From Arthrobacter sp. CDRTa11 (GTDB lineage: Bacteria > Actinomycetota > Actinomycetes > Actinomycetales > Micrococcaceae), in the NCBI RefSeq assembly GCF_026427775.1, contig NZ_CP044532.1, positions 1,302,001 through 1,366,000 of the forward strand: a stretch of DNA of 64,000 nt, read 5' to 3'. Positions 26,495-34,969 of this stretch are shown in pieces. The notes under the pieces were generated by a model. It did not search any database and was not told where the DNA came from. It worked only from the letters and a program-made list of their open reading frames with translations. A program made the position numbers and the translations under genes. The stretch's first letter is position 1. The number at the start of each line of letters is the position of its first letter.

Positions 26495-27388
26495 TTAGAG
26501 GTGCTGCAAAAACCAGCCGAGGGCGGCGGAACTTGAGTCTTCAAAGTTCTCGACGTACGGCTCGAAATGGCCGCCCGGAAGCATCACCAGGGATTTAGGC
26601 TCCTGGGCCTGTTCGTAGGCTTCCAGGGCCAGGTCCGTGCCGGTCAGTTCATCATCCTCGGCCACGATGAAGAGCAATGGCTTCGGCGACACCCGTGAAG
26701 CCCAGACTCCCGGCTCGTAGAGGCGCGCTGCCCGCGTGGACTGCAACGTGACGGTGTTGTCCCAGCCAAATTCTTCCGGGCCGGGCTGTGTATAGAAGGC
26801 GACGGCGGACGGCAGCCGGTACGCGGCACGCTGGCTTGGGTCGCTGCTCACCACAGCGATCATCCGGGGTGCCTTGCCCGCGGCCTGGTCCCGTTCGTCG
26901 TCGACGAAGGACTGTTCCAGCGCCGTCCTGGCATCGCCCACCGCGCGCCGGGAACCGGCCACATGGCCGTTGATGGCGGGCACCTGGGAGACCACTGCCT
27001 TCAGCCGGGGTTCGGTTGCTCCCAGAACCAGGGCGTGCCCGCCGGAGTAGCTGGACCCCCACAGGCCGATGCGGGAGGCGTCTACCTCGGGCCTGCCCTC
27101 AAGGTAGGTAACCGCCCGGCGCCAGTCCTTGATCTGCTGCCAGGGATTGATGTCGTGGCGGAGTTCGCCCTCGCTGGCGCCGAAATTCCGGTGGTCGTGG
27201 ACCAGGACCACAAATCCGTTGTCGGCAAAGCGGGAGGCATATGCATCCAGTCGGTGGGCGCGTGTGCCCGCATAGCCGTGGGCCATGGTGATGGCCGGAT
27301 GCGGCCCTGGCCCATCCGGAATGTAGAGCCAAGCACGAAGCTTGATGTCTCCCTCGGCGGTGAATTCAACATCCAGTCGTTCTGCCAT
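26495..27388 (-). CDS. Alpha/beta hydrolase (dienelactone hydrolase/acetyl xylan esterase-like)
   Basis: A 297-residue hydrolase. The strand-turn HGYAGTRAHRL is near residue 38, the nucleophile elbow LWGSSYSGGHAL near 111, the acid in FIVAEDDELTG near 238, and His in LPGGHFEPY near 273. The N-terminus has a beta-sandwich-like start (EFTAEGDIKLRAWLYIPDG) as in peptide or ester hydrolases of this type. The frame extends upstream to 27547, but the ATG at 27388 with GAGAG upstream is preferred. It heads the minus-strand MBL/transporter run and is divergent from the thiolase across a 286-base promoter region. Confidence 0.85.
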   Translation of the reverse strand: MAERLDVEFTAEGDIKLRAWLYIPDGPGPHPAITMAHGYAGTRAHRLDAYASRFADNGFVVLVHDHRNFGASEGELRHDINPWQQIKDWRRAVTYLEGRPEVDASRIGLWGSSYSGGHALVLGATEPRLKAVVSQVPAINGHVAGSRRAVGDARTALEQSFVDDERDQAAGKAPRMIAVVSSDPSQRAAYRLPSAVAFYTQPGPEEFGWDNTVTLQSTRAARLYEPGVWASRVSPKPLLFIVAEDDELTGTDLALEAYEQAQEPKSLVMLPGGHFEPYVENFEDSSSAALGWFLQHL

Positions 27389-27674
27389 GAGTCTCTCTTT
27401 TCTCTCCAGCACTCGCGGCCGGGTAGGTGTGGAACCGCGGGAGCCACGCCGCGCGCCGCGGGAAAAATTGGAACGGATCAGTTGCGTGGTGCTTGAAGGG
27501 CCTGCGTCCCGGTTTCCAGCCAGAAAACCCAGCCTTTGCGGGTACAAGGTGTGAAATAAGCGTACAGCGTTAGACTATGTCTTGCAACGCTTTTAGGCGT
27601 ATGCTCCTCTCACGGCCGCGGGCCGGCCACCCATTCCAGATCTTCTTCACGCATGCGCAACGAAAGGCAGAACG

Positions 27675-28844
27675 ATGGCAGGCAGCTTCATTTATGACGG
27701 GATCCGTACCCCCTTCGGAAAATTCGGGAAGTCATTGGCGGGCATCCGCCCCGACGATTTGTCTTCACATGTGATCCGCGAGGTGGTGGGCAGGCAGCCG
27801 GGGCTCGAAACGTACAGGATTGATGAGGTGATTCTGGGCAACGCCAACGGTGCGGGGGAAGATAACCGCAATGTGGCGCGCATGGCTGCGCTGCTGGCCG
27901 GGCTTCCGACGTCGGTGCCTGGCGTCACGGTCAATCGGCTGTGCGGTTCCGGCCTGGAGGCTGCCATCCAGGCGAGCCGGGCGGTGGAAATTGGAGATGC
28001 CAGCCTGGTTGTAGCCGGCGGCGTCGAATCCATGAGCAGGGCGCCCTGGATCCTCGCAAAACCAGAGCGGGCCTTTCCTGCCGGCCCCGAAACCCTGCAC
28101 AGTTCGACGGTGGGCTGGCGCATGGTCAACCCCAGGATGAACGAGGCATGGACCATCTCCAATGGCGAAACGGCGGAAAACCTCGCCGACAAGTTCAGCA
28201 TCTCAAGGACGGAACAAGACCAGTTTGCCGTGCGTAGCCACCGGTTAGCCGCCAAGGCCTGGTCCGAGGGAATCTACGACGACGAGGTGGTGCCTCACCC
28301 CGATTCGCAGCTCCTCACCGACGAGGGTGTCCGCCCCGCCACCTCTGAGGAAGCCCTTGCCGGCCTGGTTCCGGCATTCCGTGCCGGCGGTTCCGTCACT
28401 GCAGGCAATTCGTCTCCGCTCAATGACGGTGCAGCAGCCATGCTCATCGGCCGGGAGGGCGCCCTGGACACGGAACCCCTGGCGCGCATCGTTTCACGTG
28501 GAGTGGCCGGCAACGATCCGGACATCTTCGGCATTGCGCCAGTGGAGGCTGCCAACCAGGCCCTGGCCCGGGCGGGGAAGACCTGGGCAGACGTGGATGT
28601 TGTGGAGCTCAATGAGGCCTTCGCGGCCCAAAGCCTGGCATGCCTGCGGCTGTGGCCTGACCTGGATCCGGAGAAGGTGAATATCCATGGCGGCGCGCTG
28701 GCCTTGGGACACCCGCTGGGCGCGTCCGGCTCCCGCGTTCTGATCCACCTGGCGCGGGAGCTGAAACGCCGCGGGGGAGGGGTTGGAGTTGCCGCTATTT
28801 GCATCGGGGTGGGGCAGGGCCTCGCTGTTGTTCTGGAGCGCTAA
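27675..28844 (+). CDS. Thiolase, 3-oxoadipyl-CoA/acetyl-CoA C-acyltransferase
   Basis: A 389-residue thiolase catalysing thiolytic cleavage of a 3-oxoacyl-CoA. The acyl-accepting Cys is in NRLCGSGLEA near residue 91, the catalytic His in ALGHPLGASGSR near 347, and the second Cys in CIGVGQGLA near 378. The opening (IRTPFGKFGKSL) and AGEDNRNVARMAALLAGLP are typical of PcaF-like 3-oxoadipyl-CoA thiolases, which finish aromatic ring catabolism to succinyl-CoA and acetyl-CoA. It is the first gene of a plus-strand run with flavin reductase, hydrolase, enoyl-CoA hydratase and CGNR regulator. AAAGGC precedes the ATG. The exact substrate is not established. Confidence 0.9.
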   Translation: MAGSFIYDGIRTPFGKFGKSLAGIRPDDLSSHVIREVVGRQPGLETYRIDEVILGNANGAGEDNRNVARMAALLAGLPTSVPGVTVNRLCGSGLEAAIQASRAVEIGDASLVVAGGVESMSRAPWILAKPERAFPAGPETLHSSTVGWRMVNPRMNEAWTISNGETAENLADKFSISRTEQDQFAVRSHRLAAKAWSEGIYDDEVVPHPDSQLLTDEGVRPATSEEALAGLVPAFRAGGSVTAGNSSPLNDGAAAMLIGREGALDTEPLARIVSRGVAGNDPDIFGIAPVEAANQALARAGKTWADVDVVELNEAFAAQSLACLRLWPDLDPEKVNIHGGALALGHPLGASGSRVLIHLARELKRRGGGVGVAAICIGVGQGLAVVLER

Positions 28845-29017
28845 GGGAATTCTGACAAGACCTCTTGAATGACATAGGTAAAATAGGTACGCTTACTTCA
28901 GCTGATTAATCAAAGCTCTAACACTTCCACCACCGCGGGCCGCGCCGATGCAGCCTCAGGTCGCGTTTCCTCTTCGGAACGCCCCCACATACTGACAGGG
29001 AAAGATACAGGCCCTCA

Positions 29018-29740
29018 ATGATCATCAACAGTGCAGATCTCGACGCCGTCGACTCCTACAAGCTCCTCATCGGGAGCATCATTCCCCGGGCCATTGCTTG
29101 GGTGAGCACCATCTCCGAAGACGGAGTGGCCAACCTCGCCCCCATTTCCTTCTTCACGGCGGTGGGACGAAAGCCGCCCATGGTCTCCATCTCGCTGCAG
29201 CCACGCTCAGACGGCAGGACCCTCAAGGACACGTTCGTCAACATCCGCGACACGGGAAACTTTGTGGTCAACGTGGCCACGCTTCCACAGGCCCACGCCC
29301 TGCACTCCTCCGCCTTCGAATTCCCCTCGGGAATCGACGAGTTTGAAGCGGTGGGGCTTGAAAAGGAGGCGTCACAGGCCGTGTCAGCACCCAGGATTAA
29401 AGACGCGCCCATCGCGATGGAATGCATCGTCAACCGCATCATTCCCGTGGGCGATATGAACGATCACGTCGTCTGGGGCGAAGTTGTCCGGTTCCACGTC
29501 AAGGACGAGCTGTACCTGGACCGGGGCCGGATTGATACCGCAGCGGTCACCGCCGTGGGCCGGCTGGCGGCTGAATACACCCTGGTTGAAAACGTGTTCA
29601 CCACACCCCTTGAGGAGGACCTCCTCAAGTCCAAGCACAAGCAGCGCATGGCACGGCTGGACGGTCAGCCGGATGACTGGTCACCCATCAATACGGCAGC
29701 CTGGTCGGCGTCCGGTTCCACCCTCACCAAGGAGCAGTAA
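29018..29740 (+). CDS. Flavin reductase family protein
   Basis: A 240-residue protein with the FMN-binding split-barrel of the flavin reductase-like family. The signature IPRAIAWVSTISEDGVANLAP is near residue 23 and KPPMVSISL near 51. Members either supply reduced flavin to monooxygenases or bind FMN with other roles. No partner monooxygenase is visible nearby, which leaves a role as an independent FMN oxidoreductase open. It is followed without gap by the next gene (stop then ATG), so the two are coupled. The AT-rich 28855-28905 stretch upstream, with a repeated ATAGGTA word, is a plausible promoter/operator. Confidence 0.88.
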   Translation: MIINSADLDAVDSYKLLIGSIIPRAIAWVSTISEDGVANLAPISFFTAVGRKPPMVSISLQPRSDGRTLKDTFVNIRDTGNFVVNVATLPQAHALHSSAFEFPSGIDEFEAVGLEKEASQAVSAPRIKDAPIAMECIVNRIIPVGDMNDHVVWGEVVRFHVKDELYLDRGRIDTAAVTAVGRLAAEYTLVENVFTTPLEEDLLKSKHKQRMARLDGQPDDWSPINTAAWSASGSTLTKEQ

Positions 29741-30955
29741 ATGAGCACTGTAATGGAGCAGTTGCAGGAGCAGGATCCTTCTCTCACAACGACGGGCAGC
29801 GGCGATGTGGCCGTGCTCTTCATCCACGGTTTCCTGGACGATCAGAGTGTCTGGGACGACGTCGTCTCCGAACTCGCCACCGCGGACGCCCAACTGCTGA
29901 GGCTGGACCTGGCAGGGATGGGGGACCGGAGCGGTGACGCGGGCCCCTACAGTCTGGAGCGGTACGCCGACGACGTCGATCGCGTCGTTGCCGGGCTGGA
30001 CAAGCCCGTGGTACTCGTCGCGCAAAGCATGGGCACGCTCGTGGCCGAGCTGGTTGGTGTCCGCCACCCGGACAAGGTGCTGGGCGCAGTATTCCTAACG
30101 CCCGTGCCGTTGGCAGGGACACACCTTCCGGAGGAAGCTGTGGGTTCCTTCCGGCATCTTGGTGGGGATGTAGAAGCGCAGCGCGGCGTCCGGATGTACC
30201 TGGGCGGCGGGCTGAATGAATCCGGGCTGGATAAGCTCACCTCCATAGGCAGCCGCATCCGCCCGGAAGTTGTGACCCACCTTGTTGACTGCTGGAACGA
30301 GGGGATTCCGGGCGCCCCTGAGAAGAGTGAATTTAGCTCACCTGTGCTAATAATCCGCGGTGAAGCCGACGGGTTCGCCACCGCCGACCTGGTGTCCGCA
30401 GCGGTCACCCCACGGTTCCAGCACGTGAAGGAGGAAGTACTCAGCGGTGCGGGCCACTGGCCGCACGTCCAGCAGCCCCAGAATGTGGCCGGACTCATCG
30501 GCCGGTTCCTCAACGAACTTTCGGAAGGATCTGCCAGTGCGCCTGACGCAGCCGGCGCCCAAGGCTGGATCAACGCCTTTGCCAGCAAGTCCGCGGACGA
30601 CTTTGGCGAGGCCTTCCACCGCGACGTTGTCCTTGAGGCTTCTGTCCTCAGGTCTCCGATCACCGGCCGGGAGAACGTCAAAACGGCGATGAGCGCAGCC
30701 AGCTCCGTCTACGAGTCCCTGGAGTTCACGCACCAAACCGCTAATGGTGCACGCACCTATCTTGAGTGGCAGGCGACGGCGTTCGGCGGACTCAAGCTCT
30801 ACGGAGTCACCATCCTCACCAAGGACGAGAACGGTCAGATCGTCTCAGCCGCCATCCACCACCGGCCGCTTGACGCGGCGCTCCGCTTTTCGGCTGAACT
30901 CGGTAAGCGGATCGGGAAGACCGTGGGCGAATCCCGTTTCTACTCCGCGGACTGA
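29741..30955 (+). CDS. Alpha/beta hydrolase fused to NTF2/SnoaL-like domain
   Basis: A 404-residue two-domain protein. Residues 1-260 are an alpha/beta hydrolase: FIHGFLDD near 28, nucleophile elbow AQSMGT near 92, acid in RGEADGFAT near 206, and catalytic His in GAGHWPH near 236. From about residue 270 the sequence changes to a NTF2/SnoaL-like cone (WINAFASKSADDFGEAFHRD ... EWQATAFGG), which often forms a small-molecule pocket. The fusion suggests hydrolysis of a C-C or ester bond plus a binding or isomerising step on one substrate. The start abuts the flavin reductase stop, and 56 bases separate it from the enoyl-CoA hydratase. Confidence 0.87.
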   Translation: MSTVMEQLQEQDPSLTTTGSGDVAVLFIHGFLDDQSVWDDVVSELATADAQLLRLDLAGMGDRSGDAGPYSLERYADDVDRVVAGLDKPVVLVAQSMGTLVAELVGVRHPDKVLGAVFLTPVPLAGTHLPEEAVGSFRHLGGDVEAQRGVRMYLGGGLNESGLDKLTSIGSRIRPEVVTHLVDCWNEGIPGAPEKSEFSSPVLIIRGEADGFATADLVSAAVTPRFQHVKEEVLSGAGHWPHVQQPQNVAGLIGRFLNELSEGSASAPDAAGAQGWINAFASKSADDFGEAFHRDVVLEASVLRSPITGRENVKTAMSAASSVYESLEFTHQTANGARTYLEWQATAFGGLKLYGVTILTKDENGQIVSAAIHHRPLDAALRFSAELGKRIGKTVGESRFYSAD

Positions 30956-31011
30956 ATCGTGCGGCACTCAGCCGGAACACAACTTTTTCCACAACGAAAG
31001 GGCCTAAGCCA

Positions 31012-31800
31012 ATGACCCACCTGACGTTCACTGTCCAGGACCAGATTGCCACGATCGTCCTGGACAATCCGCCCCAGAACCGAATCGACCTTCAGATGGC
31101 GGACGAGCTTTCCGAAGCCGTCACCGCCATCGGCAGCAGTGACGCCCGTGTGGTGATCATCCGATCTGAAGGCCCGGACTTCAGCTTCGGAGGTGACATC
31201 ATGACGTGGCCAGGGGCCGAAACGCGGGAGCTGCGTGCCTTGTTTGAGCGCTACATGTCAGTCTTCAACCAGCTTGAATTGCTGCCGATGCCGGTCATTG
31301 CCGAAGTCCAGGGCCTTTGCTTTGGAGGCGGATTTGAACTCGCCCTGCGGGCCGACCTCATCTTTGCCGCAGAGTCAGCGGAGTTCGGGCATCCCGAGCA
31401 GACTCTTGGCATCGTTACCCTCCTGGGCGGCATCTACCGGGTGGCAGAAAGGGCGGGCAAGGCACGGGCAGCGGAATGGGCCATGACCTCGGAGAAAGTG
31501 CCGGCGTCGGAAATGAGCCGCGCCGGAGTAGTGAACCGGGTGGTTTCCGATGACAAGCTCCGCGAGGAAGTCTTGGCTTTTGCGCAGCGAATCGCCACCG
31601 GCGCCACTCGGGCCTACGCCGCGCACAAGGCGCTGCTGCGGACCTGGTCGCTGGGCGGCGTCGCTGCGGCAGACCAGGCCATGTTTGATATCGCCATGCC
31701 CTTGTTTGAGCGCGAAGACACCCAGGTGGGGCTCAACTCGGCAGTGGAAGCCCTGAAAGCCGGACGGCCACGGCCCGTGTTGGAATTTCAAGGACGCTGA
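31012..31800 (+). CDS. Enoyl-CoA hydratase/isomerase family protein
   Basis: A 262-residue crotonase-fold enzyme. The oxyanion-hole segment GGDIMTWPG is near residue 62 and the GLCFGGGFELALRADL segment near 102. The catalytic acid position lies in EFGHPEQTLGIV near 124-135. It would hydrate, isomerise or cleave an acyl-CoA in the cytoplasm. In this cluster it may act together with the thiolase at 27675. The related crotonase subgroup includes C-C hydrolases acting on cyclic diketones, so cleavage of a ring diketone is another possibility. Confidence 0.88.
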   Translation: MTHLTFTVQDQIATIVLDNPPQNRIDLQMADELSEAVTAIGSSDARVVIIRSEGPDFSFGGDIMTWPGAETRELRALFERYMSVFNQLELLPMPVIAEVQGLCFGGGFELALRADLIFAAESAEFGHPEQTLGIVTLLGGIYRVAERAGKARAAEWAMTSEKVPASEMSRAGVVNRVVSDDKLREEVLAFAQRIATGATRAYAAHKALLRTWSLGGVAAADQAMFDIAMPLFEREDTQVGLNSAVEALKAGRPRPVLEFQGR

Positions 31801-31856
31801 AGGCCTTTAAGCTAGTGGTTGGCCAAGTGCCCTAAAAGTTGGCGAAAGAGGATGCA

Positions 31857-32474
31857 GTGAGCGACTGGAAAGCGACGCGGCGCTATGACATGGAAAGTGC
31901 TCCTGGCGGGCTCGGTTTTGTGCATGACCTGCTCAACACAAAATCCGCCGGAAAGCCGCGACGGTCCGATCTACTGCTTGACCTTGGGCCCGCCCAGGCC
32001 TGGGTGGATGCGGGGCTCCAACAGTGGGCACTGGCAACCGGCAGGCGCTATGTCGACGTCAAACTCACGGAACGCGACCTCGAACATCTGCGGTACTTCC
32101 GTGATGAACTTGCCGGCACGCTCAACGCCGAAGGCGACCCTGCCGCCGTCGTCAGTTCCGACGTCGACGCCCTGCCCACAGTCTGGACAACCGCCACGTC
32201 CTTGAAGCTCAAATCCAATGGAACGGTCCAGGCAGAACCGCAGGGAGCGGGAGCCGGGCACATTGAATCCCTGGCCATGACAGAGATTTTCCAGGCCCAG
32301 CTCGCAGGAACCTGGCACCGGCTCAAACTCTGCCGCAGCGAAAAATGCAGGGTTGCGTTCTTTGACCGTTCACGCAACAACAGCGGCGTGTGGCATGACG
32401 TAAAAATCTGCGGCAACCCGGCGAACCTTCGGGCGCACCGGGCGCGAAAACATGAATCAAAGCTCGTGAATTGA
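31857..32474 (+). CDS. CGNR zinc-finger transcriptional regulator
   Basis: About 205 residues. The C-terminal CGNR zinc finger (LCRSEKCRVAFFDRSRN ... ICGNPANLRAHRAR) is complete, with cysteines in the order C-x4-C-x(20)-C and the RAHRAR helix. The N-terminus is the stress-induced ABATE-type ligand domain (GGLGFVHDLLNT). A TTG at 31839 gives a longer frame, but the GTG at 31857 with AGAGGA six bases upstream is better. As last gene of the thiolase cluster it is probably its local regulator. Confidence 0.9.
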   Translation: MSDWKATRRYDMESAPGGLGFVHDLLNTKSAGKPRRSDLLLDLGPAQAWVDAGLQQWALATGRRYVDVKLTERDLEHLRYFRDELAGTLNAEGDPAAVVSSDVDALPTVWTTATSLKLKSNGTVQAEPQGAGAGHIESLAMTEIFQAQLAGTWHRLKLCRSEKCRVAFFDRSRNNSGVWHDVKICGNPANLRAHRARKHESKLVN

Positions 32475-32555
32475 CCCGTTCCTGTTCGTGGATGAACAGG
32501 TTGGCAGGGGGAGGTCTTTTCGCTGACGGGCTATTAATCCCATCAAAGGACCTCA

Positions 32556-33439
32556 ATGCACGCTTTACCTCCAGACAATTCTGACCGAATCGCAGAGTAC
32601 GCACATTCCGACAGGCTGGTCACGGCCGAATGGCTTGTGCAGCACAGGGCCGACCCCAGGCTGGTCATCGTGGAGTCGGACGAGGATCCGCTGCTTTATC
32701 AAGTGGGCCATATACCGTCGGCCGTGAAAATTGATTGGCATACAGACCTGAACGACCAGGTGATGCGCGACTATTTGACGGGCCAGGAATTGCCAACCTG
32801 ATGACGTCCCGCGGTATTTCACGGGACAGCACCGTGGTCATTTATGGTGACAAGCACAACTGGTGGGCGGCCTACACCTTGTGGGTGTTCAGGCTGTTTG
32901 GCCATCCTGACGTCCGCTTGCTCGACGGCGGGCGTGAGAAGTGGATTTCCGAAGGGCGTCCCCTCGAGACTGCGCCTGCGCCGGCCAGGAGCGCAGCGCC
33001 GTATCCGGTGGTCACGCGGGACGACACGTCCATCCGGGCGTTTAAGAATGACGTCCAGGAACACATCGGCCTGCCCCTGATAGACATCCGCAGCCCTGAG
33101 GAATTCACGGGTGAGCGCACGTCAATTCCCGATTACCCGCAGGAGGGGGTCCTCCGCGGCGGGCATATCCCCGGGGCGCGCAATGTCCCGTGGGCGCGGG
33201 CTGTTTCCGACGACGGGACTTTCCGGCCGCGGAGCGAACTCGAGGATATCTACTTCAACGAAGTCGGACTGCAGGCCGACGATGAAGTCATCACCTACTG
33301 CCGCATTGGCGAGCGTTCAAGCCATTCGTGGTTTGCGCTGACTTTCCTGCTGGGCATGGACAGGGTGAGGAATTACGACGGCTCCTGGACCGAATGGGGC
33401 AACGCTGTTCGGGCTCCCATAGCTGTAGGTAGTTCCTGA
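32556..33439 (+). pseudogene. Sulfurtransferase (rhodanese), frameshifted
   Basis: A two-domain thiosulfate/3-mercaptopyruvate sulfurtransferase split by a one-base loss. The first frame ends in [10 protein letters not shown] with TGA at 32799; the second frame continues from [18 protein letters not shown] to the C-terminus. Adding one base after position 32791 restores a normal DYLTGQEFANLM join. The catalytic loop [14 protein letters not shown], with the active Cys, is intact in the second half, as are [13 protein letters not shown] and [15 protein letters not shown] precedes the ATG. It is either a recent pseudogene or a sequencing error; reinitiation at 32801 (ATG) could give the catalytic half alone. 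Confidence 0.85.
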
Positions 33440-33445
33440 CTCGGT

Positions 33446-33461
33446 GCCCGCACTAGCGGGC
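33446..33461. terminator. Small hairpin after sulfurtransferase
   Basis: A perfect 6-bp GC stem (GCCCGC/GCGGGC) with a 4-base ACTA loop starts 7 bases after the sulfurtransferase stop. There is no T-tract, so termination is tentative. Confidence 0.35.
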
Positions 33462-33643
33462 TGTATGGCGGAGATGTTCCTATAGACAAGTGTTCGGGTC
33501 GTCTGGCGGCGCAAGTGGTGCCGGAGGACCCGCCTCTTGTGCTGGCTGAATGGCTCGTACCGCAAGAGTACGTTTCGATGGTGACCCGATTTCATCCGAT
33601 GTACGGTGCCATACTCGATCAGATTTCTGCGTTGGCCAACCGG

Positions 33644-34843
33644 TCAGCAAGCCATGTTGAGCGCTTCGAGGGCTACGTCTACCATCTGGTTCACACGCGG
33701 ATCGAACTCCTCGCGGGGCGATGCGGGTGGTAGCGCCACCGCCATCGCTATTTGCCGGGAGCCATCGGCACTGGTCAGGGCAACGGTCCCGTATCCCGGA
33801 ACGTCCCCAACATGGCCGAGATAGTTGCTATCGGAGCAGGCATCACCGAAAAGAGTGAGACCCAAGCCATAATCCTCGTACTTTGAAGAGTGCATTTCTT
33901 TTACGGTTTCGGCCTTCACTAATTTTCCCTGCACAAGTGCGGCCGTAAAAGTGTTGAGGTCTGCGACCGTAGAAATCACTCCGCTGTCAGCGTTACCGAT
34001 GTCGTGTGCGGGGAGTGTTGTGTCAACACGTTCGCCTCCCAGGAGTACGTATCCATGGGCCATCTTCTGTGGAGCAGATTCCGCGCGCGTCATGAGGGTA
34101 TCCTGCAACCCCAGTGGTTCTGCAACCTCAGCATCGAGGACATCTCCTATGCCCTGGCCGCGCAGCCGCTCTACCAAGAGGCCCAAGACAGCATAGTTCG
34201 AGTTTGAGTAGCTGAACTCGCTAACTGGCTCCCCGACGGGTGTGTCCGCCCGTGTTCCCCAAGGGACGGTCGCCGCGACCGCCAAGCGCTCCTCATGGGA
34301 CATGCGTTTGGCCAGAACCTCGCGCATCGGTGTGGACTTCAGCAGGATCTCCCAATAACTGGGCATTCCAGACCGATGGTTCAGCAGGCTGCGCACGCTC
34401 ACGGCATCGGGGGCGTTGATGACGTCGCGCAGTTCCGGAAGATACTGCGTAATCGGTTCGTCCAGCCGGATCTTACCCTCATCGACCAGCTTCATGACCG
34501 AAACTGCCACCATCGACATCGTGACGTCGCCGATATGGACCTGATCCGTCAGCTGCGCCGGCTCCTGGTTCTCAAGGCTCCGGAAGCCGACCGCCTTGGA
34601 CCATTCCCCCAGCCGCGAATTCATCTGGATGTGGACCGACGGGGCTCCGAGAGCAACCACATCCTCGGTGTACTTCTCCAGAACGGAGGCGAAGGCCGGC
34701 GGCGGCGAGGATTGTTCTGCCGGGGACTGCCGGTCAGGCGGATCCGGCGCGGCCGTGCAGCCTCCGATTGAGGACAAGAACATGGCTGCAGTGGCGACGA
34801 TCGCAACGCGGATCGAGATCAGACTGTTGAAAGCTGTCTGCAT
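33644..34843 (-). CDS. Serine-hydrolase-like (beta-lactamase class C fold) lipoprotein, catalytic motif lost
   Basis: About 399 residues. The ATG at 34843 follows AAGGGA; the frame runs on to 34969 only by chance, up to the IS110 element. The start is a lipoprotein signal (ATAAMFLSSIGGC) with a Pro-rich linker after the Cys. The rest is the class C beta-lactamase/D-Ala-D-Ala carboxypeptidase fold. The place where SxxK is expected reads IGDVTMSMVAVSVMKLV, that is S to D and K to M. The second motif YSNSNYAVLG and the third region LGHVGDVPGY are kept. By family knowledge the serine nucleophile and general base are missing, so it is probably a non-catalytic binding protein outside the membrane. 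Confidence 0.85.
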   Translation of the reverse strand: MQTAFNSLISIRVAIVATAAMFLSSIGGCTAAPDPPDRQSPAEQSSPPPAFASVLEKYTEDVVALGAPSVHIQMNSRLGEWSKAVGFRSLENQEPAQLTDQVHIGDVTMSMVAVSVMKLVDEGKIRLDEPITQYLPELRDVINAPDAVSVRSLLNHRSGMPSYWEILLKSTPMREVLAKRMSHEERLAVAATVPWGTRADTPVGEPVSEFSYSNSNYAVLGLLVERLRGQGIGDVLDAEVAEPLGLQDTLMTRAESAPQKMAHGYVLLGGERVDTTLPAHDIGNADSGVISTVADLNTFTAALVQGKLVKAETVKEMHSSKYEDYGLGLTLFGDACSDSNYLGHVGDVPGYGTVALTSADGSRQIAMAVALPPASPREEFDPRVNQMVDVALEALNMAC

Positions 34844-34969
34844 TTTATGTCCCTTCAGCAGGCCGGTCCCCACCTGGACTTCGAGAGACGGCCAGCTGCA
34901 CCGGCACTTTTGATGTTCCTCGTAGCTTCGAGCAGCGTCAAGATCACACTGGCTTTGGCGATATAACAT

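Noticed and set aside
33515-33733. 72-residue frame after the sulfurtransferase
   Set aside because: It overlaps the end of the serine-hydrolase-like gene on the other strand, has no good ribosome site and matches no family. Kept out as chance.
34844-34969. N-terminal extension of the serine-hydrolase-like gene up to the transposase stop
   Set aside because: It would place 42 residues before a clear lipoprotein signal peptide. The ATG at 34843 has a ribosome site; the open frame up to the IS end is chance.
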